Positions 7,094 to 7,258 of a stretch of 7,258 nucleotides of DNA are shown here, one piece after another. The notes under the pieces were generated by a model. That model worked only from the letters and a program-made list of their open reading frames with translations, was not told the origin of the DNA and did not search any database. A program made the position numbers and the translations under genes. Origin of the DNA: Tannerella sp. (lineage in GTDB: Bacteria > Bacteroidota > Bacteroidia > Bacteroidales > Tannerellaceae); assembly GCA_031279875.1 (NCBI GenBank), contig JAITHS010000049.1, positions 1 to 7,258 of the forward strand, given 5' to 3'. Each line of letters starts with the position of its first letter. The stretch's first letter is position 1.

Positions 7094-7135
7094 CCAAAAC
7101 CCTTGCAGTGGTTTTAAACCCTGCAAGCGGTTTGG
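7094..7135. repeat. Long imperfect hairpin (CCAAAACCCTTGCAG ... CTGCAAGCGGTTTGG)
   Basis: The two arms pair across 7094-7108 and 7121-7135 with two mismatches. An inner GGTTT/AAACC stem at 7110-7120 extends the structure after a one-base bulge. It lies 68 bp after the last gene, so it could stop or protect the 3' end of the transcript. There is no T-run after it on the + strand, so it is not a textbook intrinsic terminator. It may equally be a dispersed palindromic repeat. Confidence 0.72.
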
Positions 7136-7146
7136 AGAAAGCAGAA

Positions 7147-7258
7147 GGTACCACGTCATTGCGAGGAACGAAGCAATCCAGAATACAGGTACCACGTCAT
7201 TGCGAGGAACGAAGCAATCCAGAATACAGGTACCACGTCATTGCGAGGAACGAAGCAA
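7147..7258 (+). repeat. 41-bp tandem repeat, two full units and a third cut by the window end
   Basis: Units start at 7147, 7188 and 7229; the two full units are identical and the third matches for its 30 visible bases. Each begins with the palindrome GGTACC and contains GTCATTGCGAGGAAC followed by GAAGCAATCC, where ATTGC and GCAAT form a short inverted repeat around a 10-base loop. From memory, sequences built on GTCATTGCGAG...GCAATCC recur as dispersed intergenic repeats in many unrelated bacterial genomes. No open frame or RNA gene is evident. The array continues beyond the window, so its copy number is unknown. Confidence 0.93.

Noticed and set aside
7094..7135. Classical intrinsic terminator
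   Set aside because: The hairpin is strong, but the bases after it are GA-rich on the + strand with no T-run, so it is listed only as a hairpin repeat.
7147..7258. CRISPR array
   Set aside because: Units repeat every 41 bp with no variable spacer; the whole period is identical between copies.

Overview
The window looks like part of a polysaccharide utilization locus (PUL) from a member of the Bacteroidota, most likely Bacteroidales. The evidence is a SusC-like TonB-dependent transporter followed 14 bp later by a SusD-like lipoprotein, then a lipoprotein with an apparent DUF1735 domain and two discoidin (F5/8 type C) domains. Start codons sit in A-rich contexts without clear Shine-Dalgarno sequences, as is usual in this phylum. 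Genus cannot be fixed from the sequence. All genes lie on the + strand.

Layout: 1-51 is the last 16 codons plus stop of an upstream SusD-like gene, so a second SusC/SusD module probably lies just outside the window. 52-129 is an AT-rich gap filled by a 7-bp tandem array. 130-3270 encodes the SusC-like transporter and 3285-5483 an unusually long (732 aa) SusD-like protein with an apparent extra beta-rich domain. 5484-5550 is a second repeat-filled gap (7-bp array, then an 8-bp array). 5551-7026 encodes the two-discoidin surface lipoprotein, whose signal-peptide codons contain two hairpins and a 15-bp tandem duplication. 7027-7258 is noncoding and holds three different repeats in series: the 7-bp array again, a long imperfect hairpin, and a 41-bp tandem repeat that runs off the window end.

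Proposed joint function: the SusD-like protein and the discoidin lipoprotein would capture a glycan at the outer face of the outer membrane, and the SusC-like barrel would import oligosaccharides using TonB energy. No glycoside hydrolase, regulator or inner-membrane transporter lies in the window, so the substrate cannot be named. I see no match to the Bacteroidota promoter pattern (TTTG / TAnnTTTG) in the three gaps, so transcription may start upstream of the window.

The most notable points are the extra domain inside SusD, the repeats that have become coding sequence in the lipoprotein signal region, the exact 27-bp direct repeats flanking the three-gene cassette, and a probable nonsense change that shortens the upstream SusD-like protein by two residues. 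None of this amounts to a clearly new system; it is a recognisable PUL core with unusual details.
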